Shown in pieces: positions 44,434 to 53,385 of a stretch of DNA of 64,000 nt. Positions within the stretch are counted from its first letter, which is position 1, and each line of letters begins with the position of its first letter. Where the stretch lies: assembly GCA_017624835.1 (NCBI GenBank), contig JAGAMG010000006.1:1-64000 (forward strand). Direction: 5' to 3'. This DNA is from Lachnospiraceae bacterium. Lineage in GTDB: Bacteria > Bacillota > Clostridia > Lachnospirales > Lachnospiraceae. Below the pieces are notes generated by a model, which was not told the DNA's origin, made no database searches, and saw nothing but the letters and a program-made list of their open reading frames with translations. The position numbers and the translations under genes were made by a program.

Positions 44434-45462
44434 CTATTCATATTCAGCAATGGCGTAAATCAGTTTTTCGCTGTCTTCCCAACCAAGGCAGGGGTCTGTA
44501 ATGGATTTCCCATAGCAACCGCCACCAACCTTCTGGCTACCTTCTGCAATATAGCTTTCAATCATCACACCCTTTACCAGCTTGTGAATATCAGGATTTA
44601 GCTTACGACTGTGCATAACCTCTTTCGTAATACGAATCTGTTGCTCAAACTGCTTGTTGGAGTTGGAGTGGTTGGCATCGATAACACAAGCAGGATTTTT
44701 TAAATCTAACTGCTGATACATCTCCAGCAAGCGGTTTAAATCCTCATAATGATAATTAGGAATACTGTGTCCGTGTTTGTTGGTAGCACCGCGAAGTACT
44801 GTATGAGCCAATTCATTTCCGGTGGTTTTAACTTCATAACCACGATAAATGAAAGAGTGGGGGTGTTGTGCTGCATATACGGAATTCAACATAACGGAAA
44901 AATCGCCACTGGTAGGATTTTTCATACCGGAAGCCACATCAAAGCCACTTACAGTGAGACGATGCTGCTGATCTTCTACGGAACGTGCGCCGATTGCTAC
45001 ATAGGATAACATATCGGAAACATAGGGCCAGTTTTCGGGATAAAGCATTTCATCCGCAGCAGTAAGACCTGTTTCGGAAATGGCACGAATATGCATTTTA
45101 CGCATAGCAATTAATCCGGCTAAAAAGTCAGGTTTCTTCTCAGGGTCGGGCTGATGGACAATGCCCTTATAGCCTTCACCGGTGGTACGGGGTTTGTTGG
45201 TATAGATTCTAGGAATGAGAATCAGCTTGTCCTTTACCTTTTCACTTACCTTGGCAAGGCGGTTTACATAGTCGCAGACAGCATCCTCATTATCCGCGGA
45301 GCAGGGACCGATAATTACCAGAAATTTGTTGCTTTTTCCGGTGATAACATCCTTAATTTCAGCATCTCTCTGTGCTTTTATTTCCGCAAGAGCGGGGGGG
45401 AGAGCATATTCTTTACATATTTCTTCCGGAGTAGGAAGTTGTTTTACAAATTCAAAGCTCAT
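44434..45462 (-). CDS. aroF: DAHP synthase, class I alpha
   Basis: 342 residues. It condenses PEP with erythrose 4-phosphate, the first step of aromatic biosynthesis. Family motifs: IIGPCSADN, IPRIYTNKPRTTGEGYKG, IGARSVEDQQHR, SGFDVASGMKNPTSGD, DANHSNSNKQ and the metal site in KGVMIESYIAEGSQ. It is the AroFGH type normally inhibited by an aromatic amino acid; which one cannot be read. Monocistronic, minus strand. Confidence 0.95.
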   Translation of the reverse strand: MSFEFVKQLPTPEEICKEYALPPALAEIKAQRDAEIKDVITGKSNKFLVIIGPCSADNEDAVCDYVNRLAKVSEKVKDKLILIPRIYTNKPRTTGEGYKGIVHQPDPEKKPDFLAGLIAMRKMHIRAISETGLTAADEMLYPENWPYVSDMLSYVAIGARSVEDQQHRLTVSGFDVASGMKNPTSGDFSVMLNSVYAAQHPHSFIYRGYEVKTTGNELAHTVLRGATNKHGHSIPNYHYEDLNRLLEMYQQLDLKNPACVIDANHSNSNKQFEQQIRITKEVMHSRKLNPDIHKLVKGVMIESYIAEGSQKVGGGCYGKSITDPCLGWEDSEKLIYAIAEYE

Positions 45463-45472
45463 TTTATCTTAT

Positions 45473-45543
45473 TGTGCCGAGGCACATCCTTTCTTTGGGT
45501 TTTAATCGTTTCTTATTATAGTACACCTTTTGGAATCATGCAA
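45473..45543 (-). promoter_or_regulatory. aroF promoter and 5' UTR palindrome
   Basis: On the minus strand TTGCAT (45543-45538) and TATAAT (45520-45515) are 17 bases apart. TGTGCCGAGGCACA, a 14-base palindrome, lies at 45473-45486 between the Shine-Dalgarno region and the start codon. Confidence 0.7.
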
Positions 45544-45749
45544 GAAAATTTAACGAGTTAAAGCGATAAAATAACACAGCATACAAATATTGCGTTGGGA
45601 AAATTATAAAAGCAACGTGTAATTTTAGAAGATATGAAATTTGTAGAGGAATAAAAGAAAAATTTTATGTTTTCTAAAATTATCTATATTTCTGTATTTG
45701 GATAATGGTAAATTATGGAAAATAATTTATATTTTCAGGTGGATTTATC
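45544..45749. other. Intergenic region between aroF and the second ECF sigma gene
   Basis: AT-rich, about 200 bases. No frame, clear hairpin or consensus sigma-A promoter is seen. An ECF-type, autoregulated promoter is possible but cannot be placed. Confidence 0.3.
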
Positions 45750-46301
45750 ATGGAATACAGGGGAAGCGATAGAGAGATTGAAATACAAAAGTCGGTTGAC
45801 AGGATATATGTTGAGCATAGGAAGAAACTACAGATTTTCGTAAGAGCAACGGTAAAAAATGAATATGTGGCAGACGATATTGTGCAGGATGTATTTTTAG
45901 AATTATTGAAGAAGTATGATTCCTTTGAAAAGCATCCCAATCAGATAGGCTGGTTGTATCGCACTGCGGCATATAAAATCAAGGAATATGAACGTCGCAT
46001 GATAAAACAAAGAGAAGTAGCAATGGAAGCGGAAAGTACGGAAAGAGGTAATGATGAAAGTGGATATTCGGACATTGAGTTTAAGCTGTTGATAAAAAAG
46101 ATTCTATCTCCGGAGGAAAGTTTGCGGTATATCAGATATTATATTTGGGGCTATTCTGTGGATGAGATGGCAGAGCTTGAGGGCGTAACAGCCAATAATA
46201 TCCGTGTTAGATTATGTAGATTGCAAAAGAAGTTGGTTGAATATTCGGATTTGATACTGTTTCTTGCAATTATAACTGACGTATGTTTTTGGGGACTGTA
46301 G
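45750..46301 (+). CDS. ECF-type RNA polymerase sigma factor
   Basis: 183 residues. Region 2 around YVEHRKKLQIFVRATVKNEYVADDIVQDVFLELLKKY (about 18-55) with the conserved DDIVQDVFL, and region 4 around WGYSVDEMAELEGVTANNIRVRLCRLQKKL (about 133-162). A hydrophobic end (LILFLAIITDVCFWGL) is unusual for a sigma factor. It is followed 29 bases later by a membrane protein that should be its anti-sigma factor. Confidence 0.85.
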   Translation: MEYRGSDREIEIQKSVDRIYVEHRKKLQIFVRATVKNEYVADDIVQDVFLELLKKYDSFEKHPNQIGWLYRTAAYKIKEYERRMIKQREVAMEAESTERGNDESGYSDIEFKLLIKKILSPEESLRYIRYYIWGYSVDEMAELEGVTANNIRVRLCRLQKKLVEYSDLILFLAIITDVCFWGL

Positions 46302-46330
46302 AAGCAACATAAGGAGTAGGAAAAAGTAAT

Positions 46331-47281
46331 ATGAGAGAAGAAAATAGATTGGATAAAGATACGCAACAGGATACGGCACAATTATTACAGATGGCAAAGG
46401 AAAAATTGCGTTGGTTTACATTGGAGGCTTCAGAGGAAGAGTTTGACGAAAATGCAGTGGATGCATTAGTGAACCTGATTGCAGCAATGGAGCAGAAGAA
46501 TGAGACTTCTGTGGATGAACAAAAGGAACTGGAGTATTTCCATGCTTATTGTGAGTTTTATGAGCAGGAGGAAGCGAAAAGAAGGGGAAGTGCTAACAGC
46601 GAAGAAGATTCAATTAAGTCTGAAGGTAAAATGCTACGTTTCAAAGAAAAAGCGAAGAAGTTTCCAAAAGGCAGACGGCTGGGATTTGCAGCGGCAGCAG
46701 CGGGAATTTTATTGATGATTGCCGTGGGCGGAACCGGAGCGGTAAAAGCCGGGGAAGATAGTGGATTTTTTGTTTGGTTGAGGAAGGATGGAGAGGGGGT
46801 ATTTGGTGTTACGTCACAGGATGAAGAAAGCTTGGATGTAGAAAAACAGCAGGTAGAAACATATAATAGTTTTGATGATATTCCTCTTGATTACAAGAAA
46901 TACGTGGTGGAAGAAGATGATATAGCACTCTTAGAAAAATATGAATTCTGTAGTTTTGAGAAGTATGAATCTGTAAATGTACAAAGAGTTATAGAAAGAT
47001 TTTATTCTGCTATAGATAAGAGAGAGATTAGTCTTGGAGTATATATTTATAAGGATAAACTTTTGTGGAAAGAAAAATTTGATGAATATGAATTATTATC
47101 TACAAATTATGTGGAAGAACAAGAGTTTGGAATATTTGTTAAAAAAACTGATACAGGAGAGCAGGATTACTTCCTATGTTTCTATGTAGATAACAAAAAA
47201 TATTTTGTGCAGGGGAAAGGTGAAATTGATTTTTTAGAAAATATATGTAAAGAATACATGAAATATGTTTGTCAAAAGTAA
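46331..47281 (+). CDS. Anti-sigma-like single-pass membrane protein
   Basis: 316 residues. Cytoplasmic part (about 1-115), acidic and helical; one membrane segment (FAAAAAGILLMIAVGG, about 118-133); outer part (135-316) rich in Tyr and Glu, of the type found after ECF sigma genes (DUF4367-like). Residues from 190 on contain DDIALLEKYEFCSFEKYE. Pairing with the upstream sigma factor is inferred from order and topology. Confidence 0.7.
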   Translation: MREENRLDKDTQQDTAQLLQMAKEKLRWFTLEASEEEFDENAVDALVNLIAAMEQKNETSVDEQKELEYFHAYCEFYEQEEAKRRGSANSEEDSIKSEGKMLRFKEKAKKFPKGRRLGFAAAAAGILLMIAVGGTGAVKAGEDSGFFVWLRKDGEGVFGVTSQDEESLDVEKQQVETYNSFDDIPLDYKKYVVEEDDIALLEKYEFCSFEKYESVNVQRVIERFYSAIDKREISLGVYIYKDKLLWKEKFDEYELLSTNYVEEQEFGIFVKKTDTGEQDYFLCFYVDNKKYFVQGKGEIDFLENICKEYMKYVCQK

Positions 47282-47283
47282 TA

Positions 47284-47312
47284 AAAAGCAGGTGTTTTGC
47301 ACCTGCTTTTTT
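47284..47312 (+). terminator. Terminator after the sigma/anti-sigma pair
   Basis: AAAAGCAGGTG and CACCTGCTTTTTT form a strong stem followed by a T run. Confidence 0.9.
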
Positions 47313-47466
47313 GTTGCTTTTGTTGAAAATAAAATTCTTTGTAATTTTGGATGTTTTTTTGTCATTTATATATGAGAGGGAAAATATTGAGTAGTAAATT
47401 TAAAGGAAAGGAGAAGAAAACCGTCTCAAAAAAATATATACAAATGAAAAGGAGTAAAACGTAAAA

Positions 47467-47970
47467 ATGTTACAAATTAAGAAGGCAGTAAAAATATTAT
47501 GTTTTGTTTTTGCAGCAATGCTAATGATAAATACCTTTACATTAGAAGTAAATGCTGCGGAATCTGCGGTTAGCGAAAATGAAGAAATAGAACAGATGGA
47601 AGCTGTTATTATTAAAAAAACAAATGAAAGTGGAAATCCAAATGCAAGAACATTTTTGGTAAATTGTATTATTTCCATAAGTAATAGTAGTGATGGCATG
47701 TTGGTTGAATTTATTACTGATGCAACACAGACAGCTTCTGTCCTTGGCGTAAAGGATATCAAAATCCAAAAGAAGGTATGGTACGGTTGGAAAACCGTAG
47801 CAACCTCAAGTGGTGCGGAGTCTCAAAATGCAGGAAGTTTTGGGTGCCACGTCCTCTACACCGGCGCAGAACTTGGCGAAACCTATCGTGTAAGCTGTGT
47901 ACATTACGGTACTGTAGATTCTTACACAGAGGTTGAGAATCAGACAGAAGGATTTATATTTACATATTAA
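47467..47970 (+). CDS. Small secreted protein
   Basis: 167 residues with a clear signal peptide (KKAVKILCFVFAAMLMINTFTLEVNAAES, cleavage near residue 30). The mature part has a beta-rich pattern (VKDIKIQKKVWYGWKTVATSSG, then LGETYRVSCVHYGTVDSYTEVENQTEGFIFTY) reminiscent of secreted DUF6147-like proteins of gut Clostridia; that link is tentative. It follows the sigma/anti-sigma pair and could be one of its targets. Confidence 0.65.
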   Translation: MLQIKKAVKILCFVFAAMLMINTFTLEVNAAESAVSENEEIEQMEAVIIKKTNESGNPNARTFLVNCIISISNSSDGMLVEFITDATQTASVLGVKDIKIQKKVWYGWKTVATSSGAESQNAGSFGCHVLYTGAELGETYRVSCVHYGTVDSYTEVENQTEGFIFTY

Positions 47971-48014
47971 TAAAAACTGAATAACAATTTCATATCTTAC
48001 GAACGGTCATGTAA

Positions 48015-48045
48015 TTGTTTAAAAGGGAATATTAAAATTTAATAT
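48015..48045 (+). promoter_or_regulatory. Possible promoter of the candidate structured RNA
   Basis: TTGTTT at 48015 and TAATAT at 48040 with a 19-base spacer. ATATTAAAATTTAATAT (48029-48045) is a near-perfect palindrome overlapping the -10 box. Confidence 0.4.
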
Positions 48046-48049
48046 AGAG

Positions 48050-48260
48050 GCATCTGTTCGGAGGGTGGGTTCTGAATAGTGTAAATGCGTGGAAGTTTTT
48101 TCGGAATGCGTGATAAAGTTATACTTAGCCGGATATACCGGTATTGGACATGGAAACATGTTGGGTGGACAGATGCAAAATAAATTTTTGAAATAGTGAA
48201 AGGTGCATTTATCAATGTAGAAAGCTTTTAGCTGGCATTGATAAATGCACTTTTATTTTT
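48050..48260 (+). ncRNA. Candidate structured noncoding RNA
   Basis: A region of about 210 bases with no supported frame. GCATCTGT (48051-48058) can close a long helix with ACAGATGC (about 48169-48176). Inside are a GAAA-capped hairpin (ACATG/CATGT) and a CCGG-rich segment. A strong intrinsic terminator ends the unit at 48203-48259. It matches none of the riboswitch consensus patterns I know. Alternatively it is an unusual 3' UTR of the secreted-protein gene. Confidence 0.45.
48203..48259 (+). terminator. Perfect 15-bp terminator
   Basis: GTGCATTTATCAATG (48203-48217) and CATTGATAAATGCAC (48236-48250), followed by TTTTATTTTT. Confidence 0.92.
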
Positions 48261-48390
48261 CTCTATTCTTTTTCTAATTTTGTCTTTCCCAAAAAAGTGG
48301 AATATGCTATACTGTTACTTGAAGTGTGAAGTAATCTGGTTGACAAAGAATGTGCCGGAAGGTAACTGATGAATGGAGGTATGGGATACC

Positions 48391-49227
48391 ATGGGGTTTT
48401 TCTCGGATTTGAAGGAGGATTTATCTCTGGCAGTGAATGGTTTAATGCCTGAGGAAGCTTTGAGAGTACCGATACCGGAAAAGGAAACTTTGACAGACGC
48501 AGAGTTAGAAACTAAAAATAAGGAAGAGAATCCGCTTAAAGCAGAAGCTGTGATTAAGACAGGTGTAGATGGGCTTACAGAGACTGCTAAATCTGTAGCA
48601 GGGGAACAAAGCCCTGTCGGACAGGAAACACTGCAATTGTCGGAAGAACAGAAAAACGAAGAACAGAAAGCCGAAGCGCGAAAGCCGGAAGAACAAGTAG
48701 CAAAAAGTTCCGCTGTAGAGGAGAAGTGCAAGGAAGACTCTTCTGCAGAAAGTATCATACCTGATGGAACGTCCATCATTGCAGCCGGAATGACTATTGC
48801 AGGAGATATCACTTCCCAAAGTTCTGTGGATGTGAAGGGCTGTGTGAATGGCAATATTGATATTCAGGGCAAATTAAACATTACCGGACATATTACCGGT
48901 AATTCTAAAGCACCGGAAATTGTGGTATCCAAGGCCATGGTTAATGGTGAACTGGAAAGTACGGGTACGGTGTATATTGAGACAGGCTCCGTCGTAATCG
49001 GTAATATTATTGCTACCGGTGCAGTGGTATCAGGAGCCATAAAGGGGGATTTGGATGTAAAAGGAGCTGTTATTTTGGAAAGCTCCGCTATTGTAAAGGG
49101 TAATATTAAATCCAAATCGGTTCAAATGAATAGTGGTGCAGTGATTGAGGGTATTTGTTCGCAGTGCTATGCGGATGTGAGCCCTACTGCATTTTTTGAT
49201 GATTATAGACCTGAAATAAAAAAATAG
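48391..49227 (+). CDS. Bactofilin-family polymer protein
   Basis: 278 residues. Residues about 130-262 form the bactofilin beta-helix (DGTSIIAAGMTIAGDITSQSSVDVKGCVNGNI onward, with repeated VxGxI units). Residues 30-125 are a long, acidic, low-complexity linker, and the extreme N-terminus (GFFSDLKEDLSLAVNGLM) is amphipathic and may bind membrane. Bactofilins are cytoskeletal scaffolds for local cell-wall synthesis. ATG at 48391 has GGAGGT ten bases upstream. It lies just before pyrH, 10 bases apart. Confidence 0.87.
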   Translation: MGFFSDLKEDLSLAVNGLMPEEALRVPIPEKETLTDAELETKNKEENPLKAEAVIKTGVDGLTETAKSVAGEQSPVGQETLQLSEEQKNEEQKAEARKPEEQVAKSSAVEEKCKEDSSAESIIPDGTSIIAAGMTIAGDITSQSSVDVKGCVNGNIDIQGKLNITGHITGNSKAPEIVVSKAMVNGELESTGTVYIETGSVVIGNIIATGAVVSGAIKGDLDVKGAVILESSAIVKGNIKSKSVQMNSGAVIEGICSQCYADVSPTAFFDDYRPEIKK

Positions 49228-49237
49228 GAGAAGTAAT

Positions 49238-49933
49238 ATGCGTAGAATTTTATTGAAATTAAGCGGAGAAGCCCTTGCAGGAGAGAAGAAAACGGGTTTT
49301 GATGAGGAAACCGTCAGAAAGGTTGCTTTACAGGTAAAGGAATTGGTGGATGATGGTGTGCAGGTGGGCATCGTTATCGGTGGAGGAAATTTCTGGAGAG
49401 GTCGTTCCAGTGAAAATATTGACCGTACCAAGGCAGATCAGATTGGTATGCTGGCAACCATTATGAACTGTATTTATGTATCAGAAATTTTCCGTTCCGT
49501 AGGAATGATGACAAATATTCTGACCCCTTTTGAGTGCGGTTCTTTTACGAAGCTTTTCTCAAAGGACAGAGCCAATAAATATTTTGAAAAGGGTATGGTA
49601 GTATTTTTTGCAGGCGGTACAGGACATCCTTATTTTTCCACGGATACAGGTGTTGTGTTGCGTGCCATTGAGGTGGATGCAGAGGTAATTCTGCTTGCCA
49701 AATCCATTGATGGTGTTTATGATGATGATCCTGCCAAGAATCCGGCAGCAAAGAAATATGATGAGGTTACCATTGATGAGGTAATTGCCAAGAATCTTCA
49801 GGTGGTGGATATGACCGCATCGATTTTGGCAAGAGATAATAAGATGCCTATGTGGGTGTTTGGTTTGAATGAAGAAAATAGTATTGTAAATACTGTGAAG
49901 GGCAATTTTAACGGTACCAAGGTTACTGTATAA
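49238..49933 (+). CDS. pyrH: UMP kinase
   Basis: 231-residue hexameric enzyme that makes UDP. LKLSGEALAGEKKTGFD at the N-terminus, VIGGGNFWRG, and FFAGGTGHPYFSTDT are the family's nucleotide-binding motifs. Usually it follows rpsB-tsf; here a bactofilin gene precedes it. frr follows, as usual. Confidence 0.95.
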   Translation: MRRILLKLSGEALAGEKKTGFDEETVRKVALQVKELVDDGVQVGIVIGGGNFWRGRSSENIDRTKADQIGMLATIMNCIYVSEIFRSVGMMTNILTPFECGSFTKLFSKDRANKYFEKGMVVFFAGGTGHPYFSTDTGVVLRAIEVDAEVILLAKSIDGVYDDDPAKNPAAKKYDEVTIDEVIAKNLQVVDMTASILARDNKMPMWVFGLNEENSIVNTVKGNFNGTKVTV

Positions 49934-50015
49934 GATTGTATGATAGGGAAGAAAGCCAATATATTGTTTGGCAAAAAATAAATAATAGCCCGCATAAGCG
50001 GTGAATGGAGGAAAT

Positions 50016-50567
50016 ATGGACGCTAGATTACAGGTATATGATGACAAAATGAAAAAGGCATACGAGTATTTGGAGGCTGATTATGCAACTATCCGTGCAG
50101 GACGTGCAAATCCCCATGTATTGGATAAGCTGAGAGTGGATTATTACGGTACTCCCACACCCATTCAGCAGGTTGGTAATGTTACTGTTCCTGAAGCAAG
50201 AATCATTCAGATTGCGCCTTGGGAGAAATCCTTACTTCGTGATATTGAGAAAGCAATTTTGACCTCCGATATCGGTATTAATCCTTCTAATGACGGTAGT
50301 GTTATCCGTCTGGTGTTCCCCGAGCTTACTGAGGAGCGCAGAAAGGATTTGGTAAAGGAAGTAAAGAAGAAAGCAGAAGAAGGAAAGGTTGCAATCCGTA
50401 ACATCAGACGTGACGGAAATGATGCCTTTAAGAAATTGGCAAAAACAGATGTATCCGAGGATGAAATTAAGCAGCTGGAAGAGAAACTGCAGAAGCTTAC
50501 CGACAAATATATCAAAGATGTTGATGCTTTAATGGAAAGTAAGTCAAAGGAAATCATGACAGTCTAA
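50016..50567 (+). CDS. frr: Ribosome recycling factor
   Basis: 183 residues. It splits terminated ribosomes together with EF-G. Conserved core IRAGRANPHVLDKLRVDYYG (about 31-50) and EERRKDLVKEVKKKAEEGKVAIRNIRRD. Start at 50016, with GGAGGAAAT upstream. Confidence 0.96.
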   Translation: MDARLQVYDDKMKKAYEYLEADYATIRAGRANPHVLDKLRVDYYGTPTPIQQVGNVTVPEARIIQIAPWEKSLLRDIEKAILTSDIGINPSNDGSVIRLVFPELTEERRKDLVKEVKKKAEEGKVAIRNIRRDGNDAFKKLAKTDVSEDEIKQLEEKLQKLTDKYIKDVDALMESKSKEIMTV

Positions 50568-50578
50568 TGCAAACTGCG

Positions 50579-50613
50579 GGGGCGGAGATGCGTAAGCTTA
50601 TCCGCCCCTTTTT
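50579..50613 (+). terminator. Terminator between frr and uppS
   Basis: GGGGCGGA (50579-50586) and TCCGCCCC (50601-50608) followed by T5. It separates pyrH-frr from the lipid genes at least in part. Confidence 0.85.
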
Positions 50614-50648
50614 AAGCATTATAAGAAAAATAAAGGCTGGTGTATGTT

Positions 50649-51368
50649 ATGGATAATAATTTAAAAATGCCCAATCATGTGGCAATTATTTTGGATGGAA
50701 ACGGACGTTGGGCAAAGGCAAAGGGAATGCCCCGCAATTACGGACATGTACAGGGAGCAAAAACGGTTGAGGTTATTTGTGAGGAAGCCTACAAAATGGG
50801 GATTCAATATCTGACAGTTTATGCTTTTTCCACGGAAAACTGGAATCGTCCGCAGGATGAAGTGGATGCATTGATGAAGCTGCTTCGCAATTACATGAAG
50901 AATTGTTTGAAAACAGCGGAAAAGAATCGTATGTGTGTAAGAGTTCTGGGGGATAAGACCAGATTAGATGAGGATATCCGTAATAGAATTGAGGAATTGG
51001 AAGAAGCTACAAAGAATAATGACGGTCTGCATTTTCAGATTGCCATTAATTATGGTGGCAGGGATGAGATTGTCCGGGCGACAAGAAAAATGGCTGAGAA
51101 AATTTCAGTCGGCGAGCTGACACCGGAGGCTGTGAATGAAGAAATATTAAATAATTTCTTAGATACAGCAGGAATTCCTGACCCGGATTTGTTAATTCGC
51201 ACCTGCAATGAGCAGAGAATTTCTAATTTCCTGTTGTGGCAGTTGGCATATACGGAGTTTTATTTTACACCGGTTCCATGGCCGGATTTTACAAAAGAAG
51301 AATTGATAAAGGCTGTTGAGGCATATAATCATAGAGACAGAAGATATGGCGGCCTGAAGGAGGAATAG
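50649..51368 (+). CDS. uppS: Undecaprenyl diphosphate synthase
   Basis: About 239 residues. Cis-prenyltransferase that makes the C55 carrier lipid for cell-wall synthesis. Motifs HVAIILDGNGRWAKAKG, YAFSTENWNRP and DLLIRTCNEQRISNFLLWQLAYTEFYF. A GTG at 50640 is an alternative start. Placed before cdsA, dxr and rseP, the usual order. Confidence 0.94.
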   Translation: MDNNLKMPNHVAIILDGNGRWAKAKGMPRNYGHVQGAKTVEVICEEAYKMGIQYLTVYAFSTENWNRPQDEVDALMKLLRNYMKNCLKTAEKNRMCVRVLGDKTRLDEDIRNRIEELEEATKNNDGLHFQIAINYGGRDEIVRATRKMAEKISVGELTPEAVNEEILNNFLDTAGIPDPDLLIRTCNEQRISNFLLWQLAYTEFYFTPVPWPDFTKEELIKAVEAYNHRDRRYGGLKEE

Positions 51369-51372
51369 CTCT

Positions 51373-52197
51373 ATGTTTTGGACCAGATTGCTAAGTGGTA
51401 TTGTTTTAGTAATCATAGCATTGCTGACAATGAGCATCGGAGGTATCCCGCTTTTAGCGATTTTGCTTTTTATATCTCTGATGGCTTATCGGGAATTGAC
51501 CAAAGCACTGCAATGCAGTACGAACCCTAAAAAGCTGAATGCCTTGGAAAGTGCTGGACTCATTGGTGTTTGTGCTCATTATGTGGCGGTATACTTTTCG
51601 GAAGAATTGAATTTTATGCTGATGTGCATTGTAGGGGTGTTTATGGCAGAAATGCTGCTTTATGTGGTAACATTTCCCAAATATAAGGCGGAACAGGTGT
51701 CTGCTGCATTTTTTTCCTTTATGTATGCACCGGTAATGCTTTCCTTTGTATATCTGACAAGAACCAGTCCTCAGGGAATCTATATGGTATGGATGATTCT
51801 CATTAGCTCCTGGGGGTGTGATACCTGTGCTTATGTGGTAGGTAAGCTGATTGGCAAAAAGAGAATATTTCCGGTACTTAGTCCCAAAAAGTCTTTGGAA
51901 GGCTGTATCGGTGGTGTGTTAGGTACTGCTCTGCTGGGTTATTTGTATGGACGTTTCTTTGTGGAACAGGTTTTCCCTGACCAGAGAGTTACCTGGATTA
52001 TTGCATTTATCTGTGCAGTAGGTGCAGTAATGAGTATGGTGGGGGATTTGGCGGCATCCGCTATTAAACGGAATCATAATATTAAGGATTATGGAAAGCT
52101 GATTCCCGGGCATGGAGGCATCATGGATCGTTTTGACAGTATGATTGTCACAGCTCCCATGATATACTTTTTGACTGTATTAATGATTCGTATGTAG
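51373..52197 (+). CDS. cdsA: Phosphatidate cytidylyltransferase
   Basis: 274-residue membrane enzyme that makes CDP-diacylglycerol. The C-terminal signature is present (SAIKRNHNIKDYGKLIPGHGGIMDRFDS, about 231-258). Six or more membrane segments. Four bases after uppS. Confidence 0.93.
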   Translation: MFWTRLLSGIVLVIIALLTMSIGGIPLLAILLFISLMAYRELTKALQCSTNPKKLNALESAGLIGVCAHYVAVYFSEELNFMLMCIVGVFMAEMLLYVVTFPKYKAEQVSAAFFSFMYAPVMLSFVYLTRTSPQGIYMVWMILISSWGCDTCAYVVGKLIGKKRIFPVLSPKKSLEGCIGGVLGTALLGYLYGRFFVEQVFPDQRVTWIIAFICAVGAVMSMVGDLAASAIKRNHNIKDYGKLIPGHGGIMDRFDSMIVTAPMIYFLTVLMIRM

Positions 52198-52233
52198 TTT
52201 AAAAGCAGTAAATTGATTACAGAAGGGAAAGAT

Positions 52234-53382
52234 ATGAAAAAGATAGCAGTATTAGGTTCTACCGGTTCCATTGGAACCCAGACCCTGGAGATTGTACGAA
52301 GTAACCCGGAGCTTAAGGTGGTTGCCTTGGCTGCAGGTAGCAGTGTGGATAAAATAGAGGAACAGATTCGAGAGTTTCAGCCACTGATAGCGGCTATGTG
52401 GAGTGAAGAGGCTGCAAATGAGCTTAGAGTGAAGGTTGCGGACCTGCCGGTAAGGATTGTGTCCGGTATGGATGGACTTTTGGAAATTGCAGCAATGCCG
52501 GAAAGTCAGGTATTAGTTACCGCCATTGTGGGAATGATTGGTATCAGACCTACTATTGCGGCAATTGAAGCAGGAAAGGATATTGCATTAGCCAATAAGG
52601 AAACCTTAGTTACAGCCGGCCACATTATTATGCCACTGGCAGAAAAATGCGGTGTATCTATTTTACCTGTGGACAGTGAGCATAGTGCAATTTTCCAATC
52701 CTTAAATGGGGAGCCCAAGAATCGTATCTCCAAGATTTTATTAACAGCCTCCGGTGGACCTTTCAGAGGAAAAACAAGGGCAGAGCTTGCAAATATGCAG
52801 GTGGAGGATGCCTTGAAGCATCCTAATTGGGCGATGGGGCGTAAGATTACCATTGATTCTTCTACCTTGGTAAATAAGGGGCTTGAAGTAATGGAAGCAA
52901 AGTGGCTTTTTGGTGTGGATTTACATCAGATTCAAGTGGTGGTGCATCCTCAGAGTATTATTCATTCCATGGTGGAATACGTGGATGGTGCCATTATGGC
53001 ACAGCTTGGGACACCGGATATGAAGCTTCCCATTCAGTATGCCTTATTCTATCCTGACCGCAAGCCCATGGAAGGTAAGCGTGTGGATTTTTATGATTTG
53101 GCACAGATTACCTTTGAAAAGCCGGATACCGAGAATTTCCCGGGACTGAAATTAGCTTACAGGGCACAGGAACTGGGGGGAAGCATGCCCACAGTTTACA
53201 ATGCTGCTAATGAGAAAGCAGTGGGATTATTCCTTGACAGAAAAATATCCTATTTGCAGATAACAGAACTGATAGAGGAGGCAATGACACAGCATAAGGT
53301 AATTGCAAATCCTACCGTAGAGGAGATTCTGGCAACAGAAAGCAGTGTATATGAATATATTTCCGGAAAGGTTTTAAAGTGA
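52234..53382 (+). CDS. dxr: 1-deoxy-D-xylulose 5-phosphate reductoisomerase
   Basis: 382 residues. NADPH enzyme, second step of the MEP isoprenoid pathway. GSTGSIGTQTLEI at the N-terminus, ALANKETLVTAG, LPVDSEHSAIFQ and LTASGGPFR, then HPNWAMGRKITIDSSTLVNKGLE. ATG at 52234 follows AGAAGGG. Precedes rseP as in most Firmicutes; ispG, often next, is absent here. Confidence 0.96.
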   Translation: MKKIAVLGSTGSIGTQTLEIVRSNPELKVVALAAGSSVDKIEEQIREFQPLIAAMWSEEAANELRVKVADLPVRIVSGMDGLLEIAAMPESQVLVTAIVGMIGIRPTIAAIEAGKDIALANKETLVTAGHIIMPLAEKCGVSILPVDSEHSAIFQSLNGEPKNRISKILLTASGGPFRGKTRAELANMQVEDALKHPNWAMGRKITIDSSTLVNKGLEVMEAKWLFGVDLHQIQVVVHPQSIIHSMVEYVDGAIMAQLGTPDMKLPIQYALFYPDRKPMEGKRVDFYDLAQITFEKPDTENFPGLKLAYRAQELGGSMPTVYNAANEKAVGLFLDRKISYLQITELIEEAMTQHKVIANPTVEEILATESSVYEYISGKVLK

Positions 53383-53385
53383 TAA

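Noticed and set aside
47971-48200. Known riboswitch (c-di-GMP, glycine, lysine, purine, THF)
   Set aside because: None of the conserved core sequences of these classes could be placed.
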